Positions 16,349 to 28,149 of a stretch of DNA of 64,000 bases are shown one piece after another. This DNA comes from Tranquillimonas rosea (GTDB lineage: Bacteria; Pseudomonadota; Alphaproteobacteria; Rhodobacterales; Rhodobacteraceae), in assembly GCF_900111315.1 (NCBI RefSeq), contig NZ_FOGU01000015.1, forward strand, positions 1-64,000. The letters run 5' to 3'. Within the stretch, counting starts at the first letter, position 1, and each line of letters begins with the position of its first letter. The notes under the pieces were generated by a model. That model saw only the letters and a list, made by a program, of their open reading frames with translations, made no database searches and was not told where the DNA came from. A program made the position numbers and the translations under genes.

Positions 16349-16690
16349 GGAAGAAAAGACCTCACATATTTTGGATTTCCCCAGTATATCAGGGGGTTGC
16401 CACCAAGCGCCCACGGGTCGGGGCAGGGGACCCAAATCGGCGGCCCAGTTATTTTATGGTTAGATAGTACGTTACGGGGCCGGGGCCGATCCGCCAAGGC
16501 CCCGTGAAACAAGGGGTTTCGGTGGATCGCGCGGGGCGTCTCCGACTCCGAACCCCCGATCGTGTGATTCCGAACCCCCGCCCCTCCGACTCCGATCCGC
16601 CGAAGCCCGGCTGGACGCGGGCCCCCTCGGGCCGTACTCTGGGTGTCACTGAAACCCCGAAGCAAAAACGGGGGCACGAGCAGGGCGCGG
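16349..16690. other. parA-repA intergenic region, likely replication origin
   Basis: An AT-richer part (about 16350-16480, including ccccagtatatcagggg) is followed by GC-rich 22-bp repeats just before repA. Initiator genes of this kind usually lie next to their origin, so oriV is placed here by inference. Confidence 0.5.
16525..16612. repeat. 22-bp-period direct repeats upstream of repA (iteron candidates)
   Basis: The motif tccgaacccccg occurs at 16547-16558 and 16569-16580, and a degenerate copy tccgatccgcc begins at 16591. The starts are exactly 22 bp apart. The 22 bp before the first copy end in the same tccgac as the second unit. A 20-22 bp period is typical of iterons bound by Rep initiators. 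Confidence 0.55.
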
Positions 16691-17701
16691 ATGACAGGAC
16701 AGGATCACGGCAGCGGCGGGCTGATGCCGCGGCGTCACCCGACGCCGGACTTCTTCGTCTGCGATCTCTTCGACGCGGCGCCGAAGGACGACCTGGGGAC
16801 GATGGAGCATCCGATCTTCTCGCTCTCGACCCGGCCCGACCGGCGCATCCTGTCCTATGCCCACAACGGCACCAGCGTCGAGGTCACGCCCTCGGTCCGG
16901 GGGCGGGCGACGATCCACGACAAGGACATCCTGATCTACTGCGTGAGCCAGCTGATGGCCGCGCTGAACGCCGGGCGCGAGGTGTCGCGCACCCTGCGGC
17001 TGACCGCCCACGACCTGCTGGTCGCCACCAACCGCGACACCAGCGGCGACGCCTACCAGCGCCTGCGCGAGGCGTTCGAGCGTCTCGCCGGCACCCGGAT
17101 CACCACCAACATCGCCACCGGCGGGATCGAGACCACCCAGGGCTTCGGCCTGATCGAGAGCTGGGAGATCGTCCGCCGCTCGAAGGGCGGGCGGATGATC
17201 TCGGTCGCGGTGACGCTGTCGGACTGGCTCTACCGCGCGGTGCTGGCGAAATCGGTGCTGACCCTGTCGCGCGACTATTTCCGCCTGCGCAAGCCGCTGG
17301 AGCGGCGGATCTACGAGCTGGCGCGCAAGCATTGCGGCCGCCAGCGTGAATGGCGCGTCTCGGTCGAGGTGCTGCACAAGAAGTCGGGTTCGACCGCGCC
17401 GCGGCGGGTGTTCCGCGCCGCGCTGCGCCGGATGATCGCCGAGGCGCGGCTGCCCGACTACCACCTCGCCGAGGAAGAGGGCGACATCCTCCGCGTCAGC
17501 CGCGCCGGTCTGGCCGAGCGCGACAGCGGGCCGCTCTTGTCGGCGGACGCGCTGGAGGCGGGCCGGGCGATGGCGCCGGGCTGGGACATCCACGCACTCG
17601 CCGCCGAATGGCAGAGCTGGTGGGAAGAGACCGGCCGCCCCCGGCTGAACGCCCCCGACCGCGCCTTCCTGGGCTGGCTCCGGGGACGGCTGGGCCGCTA
17701 G
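16691..17701 (+). CDS. repA: Replication initiator protein A (RPA family)
   Basis: 336 residues from the ATG at 16691. A GTG at 16643 in frame would add 16 residues, and neither start has a strong ribosome site. The conserved RPA-family core is evident: DFFVCDLFDAAPKDD, MEHPIFSLSTRPDRRI, HDKDILIYCVSQLMAALN, TTQGFGLIESWEIV, then TLSRDYFRLRKPLERRIYE and LARKHCGRQ. These initiators define the RepA-type plasmids common in Rhodobacterales. They form winged-helix domains that bind iterons. The gene is divergent from parA and abuts the DUF2793 gene end to end, with stop codons overlapping at ctag. It marks the window as plasmid or chromid DNA. Confidence 0.93.
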   Translation: MTGQDHGSGGLMPRRHPTPDFFVCDLFDAAPKDDLGTMEHPIFSLSTRPDRRILSYAHNGTSVEVTPSVRGRATIHDKDILIYCVSQLMAALNAGREVSRTLRLTAHDLLVATNRDTSGDAYQRLREAFERLAGTRITTNIATGGIETTQGFGLIESWEIVRRSKGGRMISVAVTLSDWLYRAVLAKSVLTLSRDYFRLRKPLERRIYELARKHCGRQREWRVSVEVLHKKSGSTAPRRVFRAALRRMIAEARLPDYHLAEEEGDILRVSRAGLAERDSGPLLSADALEAGRAMAPGWDIHALAAEWQSWWEETGRPRLNAPDRAFLGWLRGRLGR

Positions 17702-18738
17702 GCCACCTTCCACAGCGCCAGGTGCGTCCGCCCCGCGTCGTAGCGCAGCAGCGTGGTGCCGGGGCCGGTCCGCAGCCCCACCGCGTCGCCGGGGGCCAGC
17801 GCCAGGAGCGCCGTCAGCGCCACCGGCGCCGCGCCCCGCAGCTCGACCGCGTGGGATGTCGCGGCGCCGTTCACCGACAGCGCGAGCGCCGCCTCGGTGG
17901 CGGCGTCCGCCACGCCCGAGACCGCGGCGGCATAGAGCCCCCCCGCCGGCACGGTCAGCGCCCCGCCCGCAAGCGGCATCGCCCCCGCGTCGCGCGCCGT
18001 CAGGGGCAGGGGGATGTCCGGCGCGGCGATGTCGGTCCAGCCGCCGGCGCCGCGGGCCGAGGCGGCGGTGTCGTGGGACAGGTGCAGCGCCCCGGTCGCG
18101 GCCTCGACCCGCAGCGCCTCGCGCCAGGCGGTGCCGTCGGCGCTGACCTTGAGGGTGAGGTCGTCGTGCCCCGGCAGACCGATCTCGGCCCGCCCCGCCC
18201 AGCCGGACTGGAACAGCAGGCTTGCCGTCTCGGCCGGGGCGGCCTTGTTCACGATCAGCCGGTGGCCCGCGCCGTCATGGCTGAGCCGGGTGGCCTGGGC
18301 CGCCACGGCGAGGCGGGTGGCGGAATCCGCCCCCGCGTTCAGCCCCAGCGTGCCCGCGGCGGCGAGGTCCTCGGTCACCGCCGGACGCCAGGCGCCGTCG
18401 CGGTGCACCACCAGCCGGCCCGCCGCCCGGTCCCAGCCCAGCCAGCCCTCGCCGGGATCGGCGAAGACCCAGCCGCCGCCGGCGGCCAGCGCCAGCCGCC
18501 CGCCCTGTCCCGCCCAGGCGGCGCCGGGCGCGGGGCCCAGCCCGTGGACCGTGCCCTCGGGCGCGGCGGCGGGCGGGGTTTCGGCGCCGGTCGTCTCGAG
18601 CACCAGCTGCACCAGCCCGTCGAGCCGCGCCAGCGCCTCGTTGTGGGTGACGTGCTTCTGCGCCTGGGCGGGGCGCAGGCGGGGCAGGGCGAGACGGCGG
18701 GTGGCGTCGGGGCTGTCGAGAAGGGGGGCGGCGGGCAT
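17698..18738 (-). CDS. DUF2793 domain protein
   Basis: 346 residues. The N-terminal motif LALPRLRPAQAQKHVTHNEA followed by LARLDGLVQL is the signature of DUF2793, seen in rhodobacterial genomes and phage-like regions. The rest is a Gly/Ala-rich beta-structured protein (about 150-300) with a C-terminal C1q/TNF-like feel (ALALSVNGAATSHAVELRG then LLALAPGDAVGL), ending in LALWKVA. The start at 18738 has a good GGAGAG site. No signal peptide or membrane segment is present. It may be a virion- or surface-associated fibre-like protein, but the function is unknown. Its stop overlaps the repA stop, and no phage genes surround it. Confidence 0.8.
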   Translation of the reverse strand: MPAAPLLDSPDATRRLALPRLRPAQAQKHVTHNEALARLDGLVQLVLETTGAETPPAAAPEGTVHGLGPAPGAAWAGQGGRLALAAGGGWVFADPGEGWLGWDRAAGRLVVHRDGAWRPAVTEDLAAAGTLGLNAGADSATRLAVAAQATRLSHDGAGHRLIVNKAAPAETASLLFQSGWAGRAEIGLPGHDDLTLKVSADGTAWREALRVEAATGALHLSHDTAASARGAGGWTDIAAPDIPLPLTARDAGAMPLAGGALTVPAGGLYAAAVSGVADAATEAALALSVNGAATSHAVELRGAAPVALTALLALAPGDAVGLRTGPGTTLLRYDAGRTHLALWKVA

Positions 18739-19045
18739 CGGCACTCTCCATCGGGGAACGGCCCGCTCTATAGGCGCGGGGTGGTTAACCGCCGGCTGGA
18801 GCACCGCGCGGCGGCAACGCCCCGCCCATGCGCGGATCCGCCCGTTGCCCCCGGCGCCGCTGCCGTGCTCTGCAACCCCCGCGAAAGTCGCGGCGGGCCG
18901 GATGCGCGGCTGAAGATGCCCATGTTTCGCCGCTTCTTTACCAAAACTTCGCCCGCCCGATCCACGAGACAGCAGCCGAACCCCCCTTGTGCAGACGCGC
19001 GCCGCCTCTCCCCCGCGGTGCGAGGAGACTTCAGCGGAGACGGTC
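18739..19045. other. Divergent intergenic region, DUF2793 gene / protease gene
   Basis: 307 bp. It contains the palindrome ggttaacc near 18782-18789, with a TTAACC half-site like those of CtrA, and an AT-richer patch around 18915-18960. Promoters of both divergent genes are expected. No gene is supported. Confidence 0.4.
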
Positions 19046-20773
19046 ATGAGTGCCTCTTACGAGACGATTGCGGACTATATCACCACGGGCAACTGGGAGG
19101 ACCAGAACGCCCAGCCCCACAGCTTCGACACCTCGGGCAGCAACGTGCTGACGGTGGATGTCTCGGGGCTCGATGCCGGCGCGCAGGCGCTCGCGCGGCG
19201 CGCGCTCGACGCGTGGGAGACGGTGGCCGACATCCGCTTCAGCGAGTCCGGCGACGCCCAGATCACCTTCACCGACACCGAGACCGGCGCGATCACCTAC
19301 AGCTCGTGGACCGTGCCGGGCGGCGACGTGGCCTTCGCCGAGGTCAACGTGCCGGGCTCGTGGGTCGACCGCTACGGCAGCGGGCAGGACAGCTACGCCC
19401 AGCAGGTCTACATCCACGAGATCGGCCACGCCCTCGGGCTCGGCCATGTGGGCCTTTACGACACCAGCGCCACCCATGCCGAGGACGCCCGCTTCGAGAA
19501 CGACAGCTGGCACGTCTCGGTGATGTCGTATTTCTCGCAGACCGACTCGCCCCTCGCCGACGGCGACAAGGCCTACGCGATGACGCCGATGATGGCCGAC
19601 ATCCTCGCGATCCAGGATCTCTACGGCGCCAGCACCGTCAGCGCGGGCGACACCGTCTACGGCACCGACGGCACGACGGGCTATCTCAACGGCGTGTTCC
19701 GCGCGATGGCCGCGGACAACACCAACCCGATGACGCTGACCCTGCACGACACCGGCGGCACCGACACGCTGGACCTGAGCTTCTCGGGCGCGGGCGACCG
19801 GATCGACCTGGGCAGCGGCAGCTTCTCGACGGTGGGCGGCGTCAACGGCGCGCTCGGCATCGCCGGCGACACCGTGATCGAGAACGCGATCGGCGGCGAG
19901 GGCGGCGACGCGATCACCGGCAACGCCGTCGGCAACCTGATCCTGAGCCGGGGCGGCGACGACACGCTGCGCGGCGGCGCGGGGGACGACACGCTCTATG
20001 GCGGCACCGGCGAGGACCAGGTCTATGGCGGCGCGGGCGACGACGAGCTGGGCGGCGCGGCGGGCCACGACATCGTCTATGGCGGCACCGGCAACGACAC
20101 GATCTATGCGGGCACCGGCGACGACGTGATCGGCGGCGCCGAGGGGGCCGACGACCACTGGGCCGGGGCGGGCCACGACACCGTCTACGCCGCCTCCGGC
20201 GACGACCGGGTCGGCGGGGGCCTCGGCGACGACGAGCTCTGGGCCGGCACCGGCGCCGACAGCGTCTACGGCGCGGACGGTGCCGACCGCGCGGGCGGCG
20301 GCAGCGGGGCCGACGCGCTCTATGGCGGGGCGGGCGAGGATTCGCTCTACGGCGTCGACGGCGACGACCTGCTGGGCGCGGGAGACGGCAACGACGAAGC
20401 CTGGGGCGGCGACGGGGCCGACACGCTGAATGGCGGCGACGGGGCCGATTCGATCTATGGCGGCGACGGCTCGGACGTGCTGGACGGCGGCGCGGGCAAC
20501 GACATCCTGTCCGGCGGCAGCGACGGGGCGGCGGACGTCTTCGTCTTCGCGGCGGGCGGCGGGTCCGACACGATCACCGATTTCGGCATCGGCGACGCGC
20601 TGCGGCTCGACGCCGACCTGTGGTCCGGCGGGCTCGACGCGGACGCGGTGGTGGGGCGGTTCGCCTCGGTCCAGGACGGCGACGTGGTCTTCGCCTTCGA
20701 CGGCGGCGAGCGGCTGGAGCTGCGCGGCGTCGGCGGCACCGACGGGCTGGCCGACGACCTGCTGTTCACCTGA
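19046..20773 (+). CDS. Serralysin-type (M10) metalloprotease with RTX domain
   Basis: 575 residues. The zinc site HEIGHALGLGH lies at H124-H134 (HExxHxxGxxH) and the Met-turn SVMSYF around M160, as in serralysins (peptidase M10B). The start MSASYETIADYIT matches the short propeptide of the family, and there is no Sec signal, as expected for type I secretion. From about residue 300 the protein is RTX nonapeptides arranged in 27-residue triplets containing DELWAG-type units. The last 80 residues form the M10 C-terminal cap and secretion domain and are nearly the same as those of the next gene. The start at 19046 is preferred over in-frame upstream codons for its fit to the family. It is probably exported by one of the two type I systems. 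Confidence 0.92.
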   Translation: MSASYETIADYITTGNWEDQNAQPHSFDTSGSNVLTVDVSGLDAGAQALARRALDAWETVADIRFSESGDAQITFTDTETGAITYSSWTVPGGDVAFAEVNVPGSWVDRYGSGQDSYAQQVYIHEIGHALGLGHVGLYDTSATHAEDARFENDSWHVSVMSYFSQTDSPLADGDKAYAMTPMMADILAIQDLYGASTVSAGDTVYGTDGTTGYLNGVFRAMAADNTNPMTLTLHDTGGTDTLDLSFSGAGDRIDLGSGSFSTVGGVNGALGIAGDTVIENAIGGEGGDAITGNAVGNLILSRGGDDTLRGGAGDDTLYGGTGEDQVYGGAGDDELGGAAGHDIVYGGTGNDTIYAGTGDDVIGGAEGADDHWAGAGHDTVYAASGDDRVGGGLGDDELWAGTGADSVYGADGADRAGGGSGADALYGGAGEDSLYGVDGDDLLGAGDGNDEAWGGDGADTLNGGDGADSIYGGDGSDVLDGGAGNDILSGGSDGAADVFVFAAGGGSDTITDFGIGDALRLDADLWSGGLDADAVVGRFASVQDGDVVFAFDGGERLELRGVGGTDGLADDLLFT

Positions 20774-20782
20774 CCCCGAGAG

Positions 20783-20805
20783 GGGGCCGCGCGTGACGCG
20801 GCCCC
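20783..20805 (+). terminator. Hairpin after the metalloprotease gene
   Basis: Perfect 9-bp arms ggggccgcg / cgcggcccc with a 5-nt loop lie 10 bp past the stop codon. There is only a short TT after the stem. Confidence 0.6.
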
Positions 20806-20828
20806 TTGCGCGAACACGGTTTTTCGGG

Positions 20829-20860
20829 ACACTGCGGACAGTGTTAATTGTCTGTTAATT
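20829..20860 (+). promoter_or_regulatory. CtrA-like box and adjoining dyad upstream of the 20881 gene
   Basis: TTAA-N7-TTAA (20844-20858, within two gttaatt repeats one helical turn apart) matches the consensus spacing of the alphaproteobacterial cell-cycle regulator CtrA. Directly before it is the inverted repeat acactg-cgga-cagtgt (20829-20844). The site lies 23 bp before the start codon, in the expected promoter/leader. This is a motif match only. Confidence 0.45.
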
Positions 20861-20880
20861 TTCCCGAAAGGCCGTCCGGC

Positions 20881-22740
20881 ATGGTACAGGTAAATCTTTC
20901 TTCCGAGCTTCTCGACCGCATCGAGTTCGATCCCGTCCTCAACGATCTTCTCTCCGGCGAGGGGCCGGACATCGCGCTGGATTACGAGGACGCGCTGGCC
21001 GATCTGGATTATCTCGACGACATCGAGCTGGTCGGCTTCTCGTCCTCGGGGCTGACCGTCACCGGGACCTCGTACCGCACCGGCACCGACTTCCTGCTCG
21101 AGCTCGACGCCACCGGCCTGTCGCCCACCAGCAGCCCCGAGGCGCTGGGGCGGGCGATCGAGGCGGGCACCGCCGACGGCACCCTGACGGGGCTGACGGT
21201 CACCGCCGACGGCACCGAGATCCTGTCGCTCGACATCGACGACGACGGCTACACCCTGACTTCGGGCACCCAGCGGATCGTGCTGGAGGGCGCGCTGCCC
21301 GCCGACCTCTCCGAGTTCGGCGACCTGGTCGACGCGGCCAACGCGCCCAACGGCGAGGCGGCGCTGCTGGCGGCGCTCGAGGATTATTCCCTGACCACGA
21401 TCGTGTTCGAGGATGCCGGCCGCGAGATCGCCGCCGTCCGCTCGTCGTCCGACGGCGTGTCGGTGGCGCTCGAGGGCTATCGCCTGACGCTCGACGCCGA
21501 CCAACCGCTGACGCTGGGCGCGCTGGCCGATCTCGAGGACGCGGCCGACGGCGACAGCCCCTTCGCGCTGTTCGACGACCTCGGCGCCGAGGGGCTGCGG
21601 CTGACCGCGCCCGACGGCACGGTGCTGATCTCGAGCACCGGCACCGGGCCCGGCACCACCTACCGGCTCGACGGCAAGGAGATCTCCGAGCCGGGCTTCG
21701 CGATCGGCCGCTATGACGGCGGCTCGGGCGACGAGACGATCTTCTCGGTGGACGGCGGCGACGCGGTCTTCGCCGGCGGCGGGGCCGACATGGTGTACGG
21801 CCGCTGGGGCGACGACACGCTGACCGGCGGCTGGGGCGACGACACCCTGCGCGGCGGCTGGGGCCGCGACCGGATCTGGGGCGACGACGGCGACGACCAG
21901 GCCTATGGCGACGGCGGCGACGACACCCTGCGCGGCGGCGACGGCGACGACACGCTCTATGGCGGCACCCAGGACGACCAGGTCTACGGCGATGCCGGCA
22001 ACGACGTGCTGGGCGGCGCGGCCGGCAACGACACGGTGTTCGGCGGCGCGGGCGACGACACGATCTATGCCGGCACCGGCAACGACGTGATCGGCGGCGC
22101 CGAGGGCGACGACGAGCATTGGGGCGGCGTGGGCCACGACACCGTCTACGGCGCCGACGGCGCCGACGAGATCGGCGGCGGCCTGGGCGACGACGAACTG
22201 TGGGGCGGCACCGGCGCCGACAGCATCTACGGCGCGGACGGCGACGACCGCGTGGGCGGCGGCACCGGGGCCGACGAATTGTGGGGCGGGTCGGGCAACG
22301 ACACGATCTACGGCGTCGACAGCTTCGACCGGATCGGCGGCGGCGCGGGCGACGACGAACTGTGGGGCGGCGACGGCGCCGACACCCTGAACGGGGCCGA
22401 GGGCGACGACGCGCTCTATGGCGGCGCCGGGGTGGACGTGCTGAACGGCGGGGCGGGGAACGACACCCTGACCGGCGGTCAGGGCACGGGCGCCGACACC
22501 TTCGTCTTCTCCGCCGGCGGCGGCGAAGACCGCGTCACCGATTTCGACGCGGGCGAGGGCGACGCGCTGCGCCTCGATGCCGGGCTGTGGGCGGGAGATC
22601 TCGACGCGGATGCGGTGGTGACGCAGTTCGCCTCGGTCCAGGACGGCGCGGTGGTCTTCGCCTTCGACGGCGGCGAACGGCTGGAGATCGCCGGCCTGGA
22701 CAGCACCGACGGGCTGGCCGACGACATCTTCCTGGTCTGA
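20881..22740 (+). CDS. RTX calcium-binding protein with unique N-terminal domain
   Basis: 619 residues from the ATG at 20881. Residues 1-280 are acidic and beta-rich with no recognised domain, starting [18 protein letters not shown]. Residues 280-540 are RTX nonapeptides, many in 27-residue triplets of the type DxIYGxDGxD / xIGGGxGDD / ELWGGxG. The last 80 residues ([15 protein letters not shown] to ADDIFLV) closely match the C-terminus of the metalloprotease 150 bp upstream, including [20 protein letters not shown]. This shared tail should carry the type I secretion signal. It has no catalytic motif and no signal peptide. It ends in a convergent bidirectional terminator. Confidence 0.9.
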   Translation: MVQVNLSSELLDRIEFDPVLNDLLSGEGPDIALDYEDALADLDYLDDIELVGFSSSGLTVTGTSYRTGTDFLLELDATGLSPTSSPEALGRAIEAGTADGTLTGLTVTADGTEILSLDIDDDGYTLTSGTQRIVLEGALPADLSEFGDLVDAANAPNGEAALLAALEDYSLTTIVFEDAGREIAAVRSSSDGVSVALEGYRLTLDADQPLTLGALADLEDAADGDSPFALFDDLGAEGLRLTAPDGTVLISSTGTGPGTTYRLDGKEISEPGFAIGRYDGGSGDETIFSVDGGDAVFAGGGADMVYGRWGDDTLTGGWGDDTLRGGWGRDRIWGDDGDDQAYGDGGDDTLRGGDGDDTLYGGTQDDQVYGDAGNDVLGGAAGNDTVFGGAGDDTIYAGTGNDVIGGAEGDDEHWGGVGHDTVYGADGADEIGGGLGDDELWGGTGADSIYGADGDDRVGGGTGADELWGGSGNDTIYGVDSFDRIGGGAGDDELWGGDGADTLNGAEGDDALYGGAGVDVLNGGAGNDTLTGGQGTGADTFVFSAGGGEDRVTDFDAGEGDALRLDAGLWAGDLDADAVVTQFASVQDGAVVFAFDGGERLEIAGLDSTDGLADDIFLV

Positions 22741-22756
22741 CCCCGCGCGGGGCAGG

Positions 22757-22782
22757 GGGCGCGGCGGCGGACCGCCGCGCCC
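22757..22782. terminator. Bidirectional hairpin between convergent RTX genes
   Basis: A perfect 11-bp stem gggcgcggcgg / ccgccgcgccc with loop cgga lies between the stop codons at 22740 (+) and 22792 (-). A smaller palindrome ccccgcgcgggg precedes it. Confidence 0.65.
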
Positions 22783-22791
22783 GGTCCGACC

Positions 22792-24051
22792 TCAGACGAA
22801 GTCGAAATCGTCCGCCGAGAGATCGGTGCTGAGCACGCCCGCCAGCTCGATCGTGCCGGCCCCCGTGGTCACCAGCGTGCCGCCGGCCTGGGCGGTCAGG
22901 CCGAGATCGTCGAAGCCGGTATTGGCCAGGCCGATCTCGATCGTGTCCACGCCCAGCTCGAAATCGGCGATCCGGTCGTTGCCGTGGCCGGCACCGAAGA
23001 CGAAGGTGTCCGCCCCGTCGCCGCCGAGCAGCGTGTCGTTGCCGAACCCGCCGGTCAGCACGTCCGATCCGTCGCCGCCGCCCAGGCGGTCGTCGCCGTC
23101 GATGCCGTTCAGGGTGTCGGCGCCGTTGCCGCCCCAGGCGGTGTCGTTGCCCCACCCGGCCATGATCAGGTCGTCGCCGTCGCCGCCGAGCACCGAATCC
23201 GCGCCGGTCCCGGCCCAGATCTCGTCGTCGCCGTCGCCGCCGCCGATGTCGTTGTCGCCGGCCACGCCGTAGACGGTGTCGTTGCCGCCACCGGCCCAGA
23301 TCTCGTCGGTGCCGGTGCCCGCGCCGATCCGCTCGGCGCCGCCGCCGGCATAGACCGTGTCGTTGCCCGCACCGGCCCAGATCTCGTCGTCGCCCGCGGC
23401 GCCGCCGATCAGGTCGTCGCCCGCGCCGGCATAGACGGTGTCGTCGCCCGCGCCCATCCAGATCGTGTCGTCGCCGGTGCCGCCGCCGGCCTCGTCGTCG
23501 CCCGCGCCGCCATAGATCGTGTCGGCGCCGTCGCGCGCATACAGATCGTCGTTGCCGGTGCCGCCGCGCAGCACGTCATCCGCGCTGCCGCCGGCGAGGA
23601 AGTCGGCGAAATCCGAGCCGATATGCGTGATCGGGATCGGCAGGCCCGAGAGCGGGTCGTCCATCGCCTCGACCGACTGGCTGGCGTCGAAGGTCAGCTC
23701 GGTCTCGTTGCCGAACAGCAGGTTTATGGCCTGGGGATTGTTGTCCTCGAGATCGCCGATCAGGAAGGCGGCGAAATCTTCGAAGCTGACCTCGAAGTCC
23801 GAGAACGCGACCAGGGTGCGACCCGCGGCGTCCTCGGTCTCGATCCCGGTGATCGTGCCGGTCAGCGCCTCGTCGGGGTCCGACAGGCCGGTGCCGCTCA
23901 GCGTGGTGACGTAGCCGCTGTCCTCGTTGCGGCCGACGATGCGGGTCGGGCTGACGCTGAGGAAGTCGAGATCGACCTCGTCGTCCTCGCTGTCGAAGAA
24001 GGCGTCGCGGAAGAAGTCCTCGCCGGTGGGGCCGTAGTATTTTATGAGCAT
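22792..24051 (-). CDS. RTX calcium-binding protein
   Basis: 419 residues. Residues 1-150 are acidic and beta-rich (MLIKYYGPTGEDFFRDAFFD then a repeated choice of Thr/Gly strands) without a recognised family. Residues 150-345 are RTX repeats with a strong 27-residue period (DTVYAGxG, DDxIGGGxG, DDEIWAGxG). The C-terminal 65 residues (FVFGAGHGNDRIADF to DDFDFV) form a typical RTX cap with a hydrophobic end, consistent with a C-terminal type I secretion signal. The start at 24051 precedes a plausible first strand; ribosome binding is weak. No enzymatic motif is seen. Confidence 0.88.
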   Translation of the reverse strand: MLIKYYGPTGEDFFRDAFFDSEDDEVDLDFLSVSPTRIVGRNEDSGYVTTLSGTGLSDPDEALTGTITGIETEDAAGRTLVAFSDFEVSFEDFAAFLIGDLEDNNPQAINLLFGNETELTFDASQSVEAMDDPLSGLPIPITHIGSDFADFLAGGSADDVLRGGTGNDDLYARDGADTIYGGAGDDEAGGGTGDDTIWMGAGDDTVYAGAGDDLIGGAAGDDEIWAGAGNDTVYAGGGAERIGAGTGTDEIWAGGGNDTVYGVAGDNDIGGGDGDDEIWAGTGADSVLGGDGDDLIMAGWGNDTAWGGNGADTLNGIDGDDRLGGGDGSDVLTGGFGNDTLLGGDGADTFVFGAGHGNDRIADFELGVDTIEIGLANTGFDDLGLTAQAGGTLVTTGAGTIELAGVLSTDLSADDFDFV

Positions 24052-24139
24052 GAAAAATACGCCTTTTGTTGTAGGGGCAGTATTCTTTTAGGCAGTCCTG
24101 CCGGGGGCGGCAGCGGATTTTACCCCCTCCGGTCCGGCG

Positions 24140-24160
24140 CGGGCGGAGTGTGGCCGCCCG
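24140..24160 (-). terminator. Hairpin after the beta-propeller RTX gene
   Basis: cgggcgg / ccgcccg arms with a 7-nt loop lie 27 bp past the stop codon of the 24187-26667 gene. It is GC-rich without a U-run. Confidence 0.4.
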
Positions 24161-24186
24161 GACACGCGGGGCCCGCGCGTCGCCCC

Positions 24187-28004
<3,818 letters not shown>

Positions 28005-28149
28005 GCCCGCGCCCGGCCCGGGGAACGAGGGTTTTTATGCGCCGGGGGCTTTGCTATCCCCGTTCCACCGCCGGACGGGGCCGCTCCTGCCCGGCGCGTC
28101 CGGACGGCTCTTTCGTCCCGTTTCCCGCAGCGCCGCCGAGGTGACCCAG

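Noticed and set aside
19950-22500. Dense short DNA repeats that could suggest a CRISPR array or satellite
   Set aside because: The repeats follow codons for RTX nonapeptides within long genes, vary at third positions and lack unique spacers.
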